Source: Tubulanus polymorphus (taxonomy: Eukaryota; Nemertea; Palaeonemertea; Tubulaniformes; Tubulanidae). Taken from it: a stretch of 64,000 nt of DNA. The position numbers were made by a program, and so were the translations under genes. Of the stretch, positions 18,085 through 30,918 are shown one piece after another. Position 1 is the stretch's first letter. Every line of letters starts with the position of its first letter. The DNA lies in assembly GCF_964204645.1 (NCBI RefSeq), contig NC_134031.1, forward strand, positions 13,742,501-13,806,500, in the 5' to 3' direction. The notes under the pieces are model-generated. The model ran no database searches and was not told where the DNA came from. It was given only the letters and a program-made list of their open reading frames with translations.

Positions 18085-21000
18085 AACGGCTAGAAATATT
18101 GTGTTTAAATGTATGGTGGTCTCTAATCTAAAATCAACTGTAAAGAATTTATCTCATGAGTGTAAATATGCTGATATACTAATATTTATGGAAACAAATT
18201 GACTGCTCTAGATGAAATATGGGTTTCCAAATTTTTTGAATCACTTGATTTTCAAGTTGTTGTTTTTATCACTCAAATATGGGTACCAGAAAATCTGGTG
18301 GAATACTCATAGCATTTAAAACTGGAAGTCACAGATATACATCCTGTTAAGAAAACTAGTGATATAATACAGTGGATCAATATATCAAAACATTTAAGTG
18401 GTTCTAACTAAGAGTTTTTACCTGAGCGGTACCTTATCCCGCCCGAGTCTAGTAAATTCAGATGCCCTCATTTTAACTACCGATAAAACTCAATTGTTTC
18501 CACAAAACGAGTGTCATATTTGTATTTGTGGAGATCTAAATGCGCACACCAAATGCAAGACTTCGCTTTCTACGTTGTAAGGTTTGAAGCTGAGGACTTC
18601 TTTAACGAATCCAATGTAGATATTTCTAATTTGAAAGCAGATATTCTGCTTGAGCGTCTCATCAAAGATATCACGTTCATTATTGGGGTTATAGAATGTC
18701 TGATTTCTGCAAAACTCACGGGTTACTTATTGCAAATGGCAGAATTGGCAAGGATAGAGGTGTCGGTGCTTATACATGTCTTAGAGGGAATAGCCAGCGC
18801 GTCATAGATTACTTCATTGTCTCGCCCCACATCCTAAAGTGTGCCGAGTTCGAAGTCAAAGAGTTTAACCACATGTTTTCGGATGTGCACTGCCCAATTA
18901 AGTGTGTTCTAAATACATTGGACCGTATCGAGTGTAATGTTTCCCCTCGTTTCAACAATAAAAGGAATAAAGAGTAGTTAAAGTGGATTCCCGTGAACCA
19001 GGCAATTTGAGAATCTTTTCTCAGAAATCTTAGATGATATAATGTCAGATATATCACTGAATAAAATTGACTGTAACGTTGTGAATGAGCGGTTATGTGA
19101 ACACTTGGTCGAAGCAACTGAAGCGTCAATGGGTATGGTTTAAAATCAACAACAAGGGTCAAGAAGTACACAAAGCAAGGACTCGGTATTCTATAATGCA
19201 AACGTAAAACTGAATCAGAGAAACTTTAGAAGAGCGAAACGACGCTATCGATTTAGCAAAACTAATACTAATCGTATTAATGTTAATGATGCCTCTAAAG
19301 AGTTAAACGATCACTGAAACGGAGGAAGCTAGAACTGGTAAAATTATATAACCAGACACTGAGATCAATGGAAAATAAGAACCCAAAATATTATTTCTAA
19401 ATATTTCAAAATACCGAGTAGTTCTAACTGTAAAGCTTCTCTGGAAGATCTCTTCCACCATTTTAGTCACCTAAATGACAATATAGATGAGAGTTGTTCA
19501 GAAGAACAAAATATATCTAATGTAGAAACTTCGTTGATAACCTGTTTGTCGATAACTTGAATAAGGATATAGACCGAAGCAAAACCCCCTGAACCAGAAT
19601 CAAGCGGGCTTCCGGAAGAAGCATAGTATCAGAACTAGTAAAAGTATAGTATCAACGACCATATTTCTTTAAAACAATTGTGGACCTTTTCTTGAAAGAC
19701 AATAGAAAGTTTTACTGTGAATTTATTGACTATATTAAGGCATTCGACACTGTATGGAGGAGAACAATGTATAGCAATATAAAATCTGTAGTTAAAAATT
19801 TAGGAGGTAAATTCAGAATCTTTCCAAAATATTCTTGGTTTAAGACAAGGAGACAATTTATCGCCGGTGCTCTTGTACATATGTGTCAATGACATCGAAG
19901 AATACATGTATCAAAATAGTTGCTCATCTATTAATTTCCCTGTAAATGATATGTGGCTCCGGCTCTTAGCATTATTGCATGCAGACGATACTATTTTGAT
20001 AGCTGAAAATGCAGCTAATCTGCAGCAGATGCTTGATGTAACGGCTAGTTATTGTAAATTGTGGAAACTAATTATCTAATAAACTGTTTATATCTATTGT
20101 GAAACCAAACATATTAAGATAAATTATGATAAAACAAAAATAGTTATATTTAGGAAATCTGCTAACGCTCGGTTATATAAATGGACAATTAACGGTCGAG
20201 TACTTGAATGTGTGAGTCATTTCAAATACCTAGGCTTGGTATTTGATTTTAATGGAAAATTTACTCAAACTATAGACTCGCTAGCAAATAATGGAAAAGC
20301 AGCGTATTTCACATTATCTTTTACGCTACCCAAACATAACAACACGCTTAGCACTCAAGTTCTTTAACGCCATGGTTGTACCGGTCTTAAACTATGGATG
20401 TCAAATATGGGGGTTTCAGGTAGAGAAGAAATTGGAGCGCATTGTTCTTAAATTCTATAAATCTCTACTGGGTGTAAAACAGACCACACCGGACTTATTT
20501 TGTCTATGGGGAATTAGGTGAATATCCACTGTTTATTAACCAGCGACTACAGGTACTGAAATACTGGCTAAAGATCATTAAAACAAAACCTGAAAAATTT
20601 TCAAAAAGAGTTTATGATTTCATGTTCACCGAATGTCAAGGTTCACTTCACATAGTAAATTGGGCATCAAAAGTTAGGGATCTGTTGAATAGCCTGGGAT
20701 ATGGCGAATTCTGGATTAATCAGAGGGTTGAAAACGAATTGTGGTTTATCCGTTCAGTCGAACAACGTATGATATTTATTGTCAAAATTGGTCTAATGCA
20801 ATATCTACGTCTAATAAAGCGTTATACTATCGGGACTATAAAATGACTATCATGTATGAGCCATAAATGGACATGTCAAAATTTATTAGAACTACTATAG
20901 CAAGATTTAGGTGTTCAAGTCATGATTTAAAAGTGGAGACTGGTAGATGGACGAGACCTCCATTACCGTATGCTCACCGCACATGCTCCCGGTGTTATAT

Positions 21001-21193
21001 TAATGCAGTTGAAGACGAATATCATATCGTTTTGATATGTCCCTTTTATGATAACCTTAGGTTAGAATATATCAACTCGAGATACTGGAACAACCCAAAT
21101 ACAGCGAAATTTTCTATTCTAATGCGTAATAACAATGATTTTTCAAACCTTCCGAAATTCCTTAAGAAAGTTTATATACTCAGGCAACCTTAA
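18085..21193 (+). pseudogene. Non-LTR retrotransposon ORF2 (endonuclease plus reverse transcriptase), frameshifted
   Basis: The pieces fall in order but in several frames. The endonuclease opens with SNLKSTVKNLSHECKYADIL near 18110, then shows GDLNAHT (about 18530), IDYFIVS (about 18808) and SDVHCPI (about 18880), the conserved catalytic and folding motifs of APE-type endonucleases. The reverse transcriptase has FIDYIKAFDTVW (about 19720) and HADDTILIAE (about 19978), where the first residue of the usual YADD box is His. The C-terminus has the Cys/His box CSRCYINAVEDEYHIVLICPF (about 20980). Stops and frameshifts show it is dead. The clade cannot be set by eye; CR1/L2-like or L1-like are candidates. 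Confidence 0.88.
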
Positions 21194-21306
21194 CTTATTA
21201 TGTAATCCACATACATGTATCAATGTTTGTTCTATGTTATATTGTTTCCCGCCATTTATGCTTGTATATCGATTTTTGTCATAGAAGTTTATAACTTTGG
21301 CAATAA

Positions 21307-22530
<1,224 letters not shown>

Positions 22531-22720
22531 AGGTTCATGCTGGTTTTTAAGGTGGTTTTTACTGATCACCATTCAAAGAACTTATATGGATAGATTTTAA
22601 TTGAATATGAGAATAAATCCGGGAGTTGTTGTCTGAGTGCACACTTGCGAACCTGGTGAATCCTCGCTTGCAACAAGTGGAATCCTCGATTGCCACAGTC
22701 GAACGTAGAGTCCTCATTAC

Positions 22721-24085
22721 CGGTTCCTGAACTTCGCTGAAAAAGCTGAAACACTGAAAAGCTGAAACGCTGAAATAAAAACGCTGAAATTTCAGGGAAT
22801 TTCCGAAAAACGCCGAAATTTCAGGGAATTCCCGAAAAACGCTGAAATCGTGCTAGGTACCGACAATACACGTTTTGAAATGTTTTCCGGGCCGGTGTCC
22901 GCTGACGAGTCCTGAACCGTGTTTTATGCTCTACCTTCGGTTACAGAGACATGCCCGAAGGTCGTCGTCATGATCGATTGCGGATTGCGTGGATTGTTAG
23001 ATGTGTTTTTTGCCATAGTTTTATGTGCATATACCGGTACGATCTAACAATGAAGTTATCACTTCATTTGAATAAATTCTTAATCACAGTAATATTAATT
23101 CACAATATTTTTTCTTATGTTTGGTGATTTCTTGCAACTTATCATTGCCAAGTCTCATACAAGTAGTAGCTGAATGAAAGTACAGTTGAAAGTACAGTTG
23201 GGTTATCAGGCTGAACCTGATAACCCAAATTAAGTGCTAGCATGGAACTAATGATTATTTTGATTCTATTTTCGGTGTCATTGAAATTCGTTAAAGGTTC
23301 AACCGTCATAGTATACTGTACTTAGCATTGCTACAATTGGGTGCCATATTTCTACAATTTCTACAAGGAGGAAGGAATCTTTAAGTGTCTTTGTTCCCGG
23401 GTAGGGTACGGGGTAAAACCTGGTTTACTTTCTCTTTCGACTTGCCGGAGACTACTATCTGCAATGTATTGCATGCTTTGATGTGTCTGGCCTATAGGAG
23501 TCGAACGATATTTTTTTCCCATACACAGGCATGGCTTTAGTGTAGATGAAGGCTAGGCACTGCACATTGTGGATTGACTGGAACTCTTAACTCACAAAAT
23601 TAAACGAGTCAACAAGAAAGATCCAATAATTGGACATTTGTCTAACTATATTATTTAACAGCTTGAAATAATACATAACACATTCTGCAAGAGTATACAA
23701 AGGAAATCAGTTCTTACATTATATCAGAATCAATAGTTCGCTTAACTAGAATTCTAGTATACCTTAGAATATCGCTTAGCTTAAGACTAAAAATTTGGTA
23801 CCAGGAAACAGGGAAGAAAAGTGGGTGTACTGTACATCCGCAATTGACTTATTTCTCTCTGGTTGAATCAAGTTATAATTGAAATAGCATTCGAATAGCC
23901 ATTTTATTTTTAAAAATTGTGTCATTCAGCTATCCTGCTGCAAATTTCGCAGTTGAAGTTTACTGGTGCCATCTGATTTCTCAGTATCTCAAAAAATTTG
24001 CACATTCTAAGCCTGAATCTAAAAATAGAAAAAGGTGCATTTTAGTCGGATATAAAAGAATAGTGGCTAATACACCCTGGACTAT
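22721..24085. repeat. Right arm of 1.4-kb inverted repeat
   Basis: Reverse-complement partner of 15252-16646. The two arms enclose 6.07 kb holding the LINE fragments. The arms differ by scattered substitutions and small indels, for example a short duplicated stretch near 23180-23195. Confidence 0.9.
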
Positions 24086-24823
24086 ATAGCCTATGGGGTG
24101 GGCCTAGTTTGAAAGCACTGAGGTCCGAGAGAACAGCACTTAGTAAATAAATACTGAAATTAAACTTACAAAACACCCAGTACTTGAGATGATGTACTTG
24201 ACAAGAAGTGTCACCAGCTAAGCAAATCAACTTTGTCTATGACTCCTCCTTTTATAGATTCAGTAGTAGTCTAAAAATAAGAATCGGTACATTTTTCTAA
24301 CAGTTGGTATGTCATTTCTTCAAAAAAACTAATTATTATCACGCCACAGCAAATAAATTATTCACAGTTGTTGAATGGTTAGCCCGATTTAGATTAATTG
24401 GTTGACGCTAATCAGTATGACCCATACGTAGGGGCCTACTGCATGCCATTGGCGTCAATCCATTCCATTCCATTGTGAATTAAAAAGAAATTTAGTTAGA
24501 TCCCTTTTGTCCAAAAGCTGCATCATTTATATAACTAGCTGTCAAATTTAATTTACCTCCTTCAGAGAATACCATAGTGACATAGTCCGTCGCCCATCAA
24601 CGTGTTGACAAAAGAAAAGTTGCTCCATGTTTTATACATGAACGTTCAAATAAGATATTTTGCGTCTTGCAGGGAATATTGAGCATAGTGTTTAAGTTGG
24701 CTTGCACGGATTGTGAATGGGTTTTCCTCATTATGCTGCCTGTATGCATTAAAAATCCGGATTTCAAGCGAATTAATTTGTCCAACAAGTGGCCCTCTAA
24801 AAGTATACTCCACACATACTGTC
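24086..24823. other. Unassigned stretch
   Basis: No gene is recognised. A minus-strand open frame at about 24646-24906 runs into the following repeat and lacks known motifs. Confidence 0.4.
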
Positions 24824-25052
24824 CATGCGTGTCTCTGTAACCGAAGGTAGAGACTAAAACACGGTTCAGGACTCGGCAGCGGACACCGGCCCGGAAAATA
24901 TTTCAAAACGTGTATTGTTGGTACCTAGCACGATTTCAGCTTTTTTCGGGAATTCCCTGAAATTTCGGCGTTTTTCGGAAATTCCCTGAAATTTCAGCGT
25001 TTTTATTTCAGCGTTTCAGTGATTCAGCTTTTTCAGCGAAGTTCAGGAACCG
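24824..25052. repeat. Third, partial copy of the inverted-repeat arm
   Basis: This matches the inner end of the left arm (about 16412-16646) in direct orientation, starting near TGTCTCTGTAACCGAAGG and ending at the same TTCAGGAACCG. A shared inner boundary in all three copies suggests it is a true element end. Confidence 0.85.
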
Positions 25053-26773
25053 CCTCATTACTACGTAAATCGATTTTCTGTTATATGTCATAAAAATACC
25101 TGAATCTTTTTTCTTTCTCTTAAAATGCATAAATCAGAAAGGAATCTTTTTTCTCAGGGCGCTTCCGTACTAATCATCAGACGCAATCCTCGAAAGTTTT
25201 ACTGTATGTTTAAAATTATGAGAGTGGTTTTATATAAGGAAAATAGTAACGCAACGTTTGCTAATAACTTGAAATAAATCGACAAATCAATTTGAGAACG
25301 TAATTTCACCCGGGTAAAGCATTGGTTAACGGGAAAATACTTTTGATTCGTTCGAAATCAATGTGTGCTGAAACAACAGAGCTTTGGACATAACTGGTGT
25401 CCGTGTACCGTCTTGATTTATTGCCAGTTTGAGTTTGCCTGATGAAAGCATACGTTTATATTGAGATTTGATGGCTGCAAAGAACATAAGCCGCGAAGAA
25501 GGGTGTACACAACAATATTGATCCACAGCTAGATTTTCGTAGTATTTGAAAATGTTTCGTAGTATTTAGAAATGTTCTTAATGTTGTTTCCGTATGCGTG
25601 GGGGTTACGTTAAAGCCGTCAGACAAGAACGTACTAGTAGTAAGAATTACGAAAGTTCTTGTTTGATGCTTTCATCTACCAACGCAAACCATAAATCAGT
25701 CTATAAACAACAATTCTTTCTCGGTTCTTCTGCTGTGAGATCTGGCAAACATTCAGAAAATCTTTATATAAAACTTTTAAATAGTTCGAACCATATTTGG
25801 TTGGGTCGGAACAATGGAGTGTATTTATAATGAGGCTCGTGAAGGGATCACGCTGATACTTGATGATATTCCCGGCTACTTTCCGTAAAAGGAAAAACCG
25901 GAAACTAGGAAGATGTGGTTGTTTTGCTTATCCTATATTAAAATAGAATTAGTTAAATTGTAGATAGAATAATTAGTATAAGTATTTCAAATAATTTAAG
26001 AATTGATAATCAATCACAATGTATTCCGAATCGTAGTTAATTATAATAATTAAAAAAGAAACAATGAATTTGTACTGTAATTAGAAAAGAAAACAAAGTT
26101 TTGAAAAGATATTTAATTTGAGTAATCTAGATGTTGTTTAAGAACAAATTGTTAATAATCGCTAATGTTTTAGAAAAATTAATTTGTGTTAAATGTTAAA
26201 ACTAGCTGTCTGAAGTTCTGTTGTCTGTATGCGCTCGTTGGTAATTCACAGACAATAGCTGCTCTCTCAACAACGACTAGCAAGGAGTGAGTAAATCACA
26301 ACGCGTCATGACAGGAGGGTTGGAAGAAAAAGTTTATATCAGCAAATCAGTTTCTAAAAAACCTTTAGATCAGCAAATCAGTAGGGCTAAATTTTCCGTA
26401 ACTAAAAACGGTCATGACAGTTGGGTAGCTGCTCCTTGCCAAAAAGCGGAAGACCCTGCGTGGGAGAATCGGAATTCTGAGAATGCCGGTTCTTTCTACA
26501 AAAGGGGGCCGCTATCGAGAGAGAGGAGAGAATCTGTACCTTAGTAAGACGAGTGTCGACAGCAGGACAGGAGAAGCTTCGGAACGATAGGGATTCATAT
26601 ACAATAGGGATTAGGAAAATCATTCTTTGTTCCAGGTAAATAAAATATATTATCTTCAATATTATCATCCGGTATTTCAATTTATTCATTCGGATTTGTG
26701 CACGGACACGTTCTCTCGCCAGGGCCTTACTCAAGTATTTTATAGATAACGATTAAAGAGAGGATTGTGACCG
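25053..26773. other. Unassigned stretch upstream of the GPCR copy
   Basis: No gene is recognised. The open frame at 26287-26544 lacks an ATG at its start and shows no motif. AT-rich sequence near 25930-26200 is not obviously repeated in the window. Confidence 0.4.
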
Positions 26774-27914
26774 GTGTATCAATATGACGAATGGTCTGTT
26801 CGGTTCTATATCAATGTCTTCGTACTGCCGCCGATTATGGCAGCGGGTTGGGCGATGAACTGTCTCGTAGTCGCCACCTTAATTCGGCTGAAATCTACTC
26901 ACCCGTCGATTCGTTTGGCTGATGCAGATATGGGTGATCTATTTGGACATTTTCTTGCCGATACTTTACGATATGTGTTGTTTTATATTTACTATGGTGA
27001 TTTCGTATTCATCGACCCCTTCCACATTTACCCTAAAATGTACATCTATGGCACAATTCAAATTCGCAATGGATTTATGAATATTCGTAACTGGTTGACA
27101 GTTTTTATACAATTTGAACGATTCATAACGATTTTAGGCTAAAAAAAATTGATACCTTGTTTCTCCGCTCTGCTGAGCTTAAATGTTGACCCGGCCGGCC
27201 GCCTATCTACCCTGTACATTACTTTTTTAAAAATCGTGATCAATTTTACCATAACAGACCCGGCCGCTATAGAAATGAACTGTTTACAAATTGTATCATA
27301 TTTTACAAAAATGACCCGGCCGCTGCGAAACAAGGTATCATTTTTGTTTAGCCTTATTTCCACTAAAGGCGGGTCGATTTTGGACTAAAACTCGTATGAA
27401 TCGCATAATTTTCTCTTATTCTTCGTGTGCCTTTTTGTGGTATATTTACTATCCTATAACTTTAGAGGTAGAAAATTACATGGACCCTTGTCATGGGTTG
27501 AACAATCGACTTGTGAGAAGATATCCCAAGGAATATGTTACATTGAACAAACTGTTAGATCCTATCATCAGACTGGTTGTTCCTGCTTTGCTAATTCTTA
27601 TTGTAAATACATGTCTTATTTTGACTCTTTATATCAAATTCAAACAGCGGAATGAATTATCGACCACACAAAAACAAGTGAGTGTCGGTGACTCTAAGGC
27701 AACGCGTATGGTGATAGCTATGAGCATAATCTTTCTGATTATGGAACTGCCTGGGACATTTTCGAAGCTGAGGTCATACATTAGCCCAAATTCTGTAATA
27801 TGGGAGAAAGCAATGGATATTGCTTACGTAACAAGTGACTTAAATTCATGTTTTAATTTATTCTTTATTGTGCAGTTAATAAACAATTTTTACAGACTTT
27901 ACGACGAATTTTGA
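26774..27914 (+). pseudogene. Rhodopsin-class GPCR (FMRFamide-receptor-like), split by a MITE
   Basis: Seven hydrophobic segments can be traced across two halves of one intronless frame of about 307 codons. TM1 (PPIMAAGWAMNCLVVATLIR) has the conserved Asn, TM2 has LADADMGDLFG, and TM3 ends in the motif IQFERFITI in place of DRY. TM5 is LVVPALLILIVNTCLILTLY, TM6 is AMSIIFLIMELPGTF with the usual Pro, and TM7 is NSCFNLFFIVQLINNFYRL. The frame breaks after the TM3 motif, where a 217-bp MITE plus a 3-bp target duplication is inserted; coding resumes in the same frame after it. There is also no in-frame ATG before TM1, because a stop lies two codons upstream of the open frame. This copy is therefore probably dead at the 5' end as well, or lacks an unseen exon. 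The family would be a neuropeptide receptor of the plasma membrane. Confidence 0.85.
27137..27353. mobile_element. 217-bp PIF/Harbinger-type MITE with TTA target duplication
   Basis: Terminal inverted repeats of about 27 bp start GGCTAAA and include TGATACCTTGTTTC. The direct repeat TTA flanks it at 27134-27136 and 27354-27356. Three internal copies of GACCCGGCCG are spaced through it. A 3-bp TTA duplication fits PIF/Harbinger elements. No transposase is present, so it is non-autonomous. Confidence 0.88.
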
Positions 27915-28440
27915 TCGCCTGTACTTGAATCGAAGCTTTTTTGCTTATTCTGCAATTTATATGGTTTCAGATCAGACCTAGACCCATAGTAATGTCAAAT
28001 CAATTGGTTTACCTCAGAGTTAGGGTCGTGAAACCGAGTCACAGATTAAAGTAGTTAAGTTGAAGATTAATTATTATCAAAACTATCAAATAATCGGTCC
28101 TATTAATAAGACATGTACTTATCCAGCAATTTGCTGACATAATAAACCAGTCTAAGTCTTTAGTCGCTAAAAAGTATAACAACATAACAGCTTAAGAGTA
28201 AGCTTATCATCCACAGCATAACTCGACTGGAAGTTCTGTAAAAACTAATTCTCAGTTTTTTGAAAATTTAGACAAACATGAATTTCCACCCACAGCTATG
28301 TTTCTATTTCATTATATGATTTTTATCAAAGACAGTCTGCTTATTGAGATGCAACATTTTCCACAGGAGGCATGTCGAAAATCTAAAATTAATACGACGG
28401 TACATCCGGCCGGTACCGGCGTAGCCCTAAACGTGGTACC
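27915..28440. other. No gene seen
   Basis: Sequence between the GPCR copy and the next transposon. No motif or repeat is recognised apart from a GC-rich palindromic patch near 28403-28440. Confidence 0.5.
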
Positions 28441-28445
28441 GTAGC

Positions 28446-29289
28446 CAGGGGCGGATCCAGACCGTATTAGCCGTATTGCCCAATACGGTCTAGAATTTTT
28501 AAGTGCCCATCGAAATTTCACCGGCAATATTTTTGACGGCATTATTTCAGCAACCGCTAATTCCGTGTCCGTAATCCGGGCATAATTATAAAATTAATCG
28601 GTAACATACTGCTGCCGAGAAAGTGAGGAGAGATAATCATATTTGTAAAGCCTTTAATCATGATAAATTAAATAGGGCACTCTCCTTTTGCAAGGGGCAC
28701 TCATGCTTTAGATGAGGGCACCTTGTCCTTGCCTTTTCAGGGAGGGCTAAAGGGGCACTCGTACTTTAGAAGAGGGCACTATACGCGGAAAATCTTGAAG
28801 AAAAGGGCACTTTTTTGCCTAATTTTTAAAATTTTAGGGGCACTTTTGGTTTGAAAGATGGCACACGACATGAGGATAAATGTGAAGACGAGGCAATTTT
28901 TGCCGATTGTTAACAATGAAGGGGCACTTAGCCGTATTCTGTATAATTGTTAAGGGGCATTTTTAAAGATTATAGGGGCACTAGGCGAAGTTGGCGACAA
29001 CCATTCTTTCATGGGTTCGCCAGCTTCATTTTTTATCCGCATCTGTTGAAATCTTGTCTCGAATTCGTTTATTCTGGATTGCTCTGCTAGCCTCTAGAAG
29101 CCCTCTTAAAGCCTTTAAATGGTACCATATTTTCAAAATTTTCTGGGGGTGGGCCCCCACACCCCCCTTTAAGAACTTCGCGCCTTCGGCGCTCGCTTTG
29201 ACCTGGATACTGGGTGTGCCCTAAGATCAGAAAGGTGCCCTTCAATTTCCTTCCAATACTGTCTACCCATCCCCCTGGATCCGCCCCTG
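28446..29289. mobile_element. 844-bp non-autonomous TIR element, hAT-like ends
   Basis: The ends are CAGGGGCGGATCCAG and its reverse complement. The direct repeat GTAGC lies immediately outside both (28441-28445 and 29290-29294). CAGGGG-type ends are common in hAT elements, but the visible duplication is five bases rather than the usual eight, so the superfamily is uncertain. The interior carries about ten copies of a GGGGCACT-like motif. It also holds the 18-mer CGCGCCTTCGGCGCTCGC near 29178, shared with the satellite units further right. Confidence 0.78.
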
Positions 29290-29294
29290 GTAGC

Positions 29295-30377
29295 AGGGTG
29301 GATGTCGGCATCACTGGAAATCAAATGAATACTGGTTGAACTGTGACAACAGTACGGTACCGACCGTAGAATCATTTATCCTGATTCTGTGCGTAGACTA
29401 GTGACATCCCGCCCAGCGGGCCGGTACAGAAGAGAGCGGACCACGGTGCCAGTGGGGGGACAAAAATCTCACGAGACTTTCCGAGCCGGCCAACGCCGTT
29501 GGGGTAGTAATCTAATATCTAGCCGTTCTTCCTCAAACAAGGGGAGTAACAACGTGTTGTTATAGGGGACCGCAGTAGTTTTAGGGAGGCGGGTGATGCG
29601 GGCTCGGCGTGCCTTGGCCAATTCTGCGGGTGGCTAACTAAACAGTCAGGAACACTTTCCAAAAACGGCTTATTCTGCCAATTTCGGCATTTTCCGCCAA
29701 TAACGGCGGAATCAGCCATTTATGGATTACTCAGTTTTAAACTGCTTCTGCCAATTTAGCCGAAATCGACGTTTTCTGCCATTTTTGGCTTGTTCTTAAA
29801 AAACGCCATTTCCGCCGTTTTCAGCTGTTACAGTTTTTAAAACTACATCGCCAGAAATGGCGTTTTAGCTTAGATAGTTTTACAGGTGCTATTTATAGTG
29901 CTTAGTTCGATTGAAGTCCCTATTATGACATCATCGCTTTTCTGCTGGCATACATTTGTATATTTGCGCCGAAAAATTAATCTCATTGATCCATTCCAGG
30001 CTTCAAGAAAGAATTAAATATAAATGTACGGGTTTTCGATGGCAAATGTATTTGAATTCTGTTCTTTCTGTATACCTGTATTCTATGTTATAAATATATA
30101 CATACATGTATCCCAAATTGTTTCGAAAATGTTTGTTTTATTTTGAAATGAATCTAGATACAGCTGTATTGATTTTGAGTGATGTAACGTCATCGGCCAC
30201 CAATTCAATCAATCACTACCCATCACAAGTCCAATTAGCTGGGAGGCATCGAAGATGTTAATTACCTTCAATTAACCAACATCATATGTAGTCCAATATA
30301 TCCCTCAACCATTCTATGCTTTATTAGGCAAGGTAAGACCATGGGCAAAACTTAACACTAGATTTTTGATACACTAC
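29295..30377. other. Unassigned, partly repetitive
   Basis: No gene is seen. About 29640-29870 is rich in variations on TTCTGCCAATTTCGGC and ACGCCATTTCCGCC, giving many small inverted repeats. A similar patch occurs at 40550-40600. Confidence 0.5.
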
Positions 30378-30875
30378 TGTCTGTCACACCTACTCTCCGT
30401 GCGACGTTTTGGTCCTTAATTTCGTTAATAATCGGTTTATCTACCTTTATTACCATCAATTTGTTCAGTGAGGAATTTGCATTCAGAAAAAAACAACAAT
30501 TTTCACTAAAGTTGTTTTTGTTTTCATTTATCAGCGATAGTTTACTCAGCATACGCTCGCGTAATGCTGAAAAACCCGCTCCGCTGACGCTCGGAAACGT
30601 TACAGTGACGTCATCACCTGCTCATTAGCATATCAAAATACAGTAGGTGGCGCCACGTGACGGGCCATAAAAGCCGTTTTTCAGCATTACGCGAGCGTAT
30701 GCTGGGTAAACTATCGCTGATAGATGAAAACACAAACAAATTTATGCCAGTTCATGTTTTATTTCTGAATGCAAATTCCTTACTGAACAAATTGATGCAT
30801 AATATTTACAGATCAACCGATTATTAACGCAATTACGGATCAAAACGTCGCACGAAGAGCAGGTGTGACAGACAG
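30378..30875. repeat. Foldback with about 200-bp arms
   Basis: Arms 30378-30575 and 30675-30875 are inverted copies (outer ends CTGTCTGTCACACC / GGTGTGACAGACAG) with about 99 bases between. Part of the right arm is copied again at 34488-34738 as part of the 3.82-kb duplication. Confidence 0.85.
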
Positions 30876-30918
30876 TTGTTTATACATCCATGATTGATTT
30901 GTCTTATGAGAATGATAA

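Noticed and set aside
24646-24906. Minus-strand open frame of 86 codons
   Set aside because: It extends into the repeat copy at 24824-25052 and shows no recognisable domain, so it is likely chance.
26287-26544. 85-codon open frame upstream of the GPCR copy
   Set aside because: It opens with GTG rather than ATG, shows no motif and has no splice-site support.
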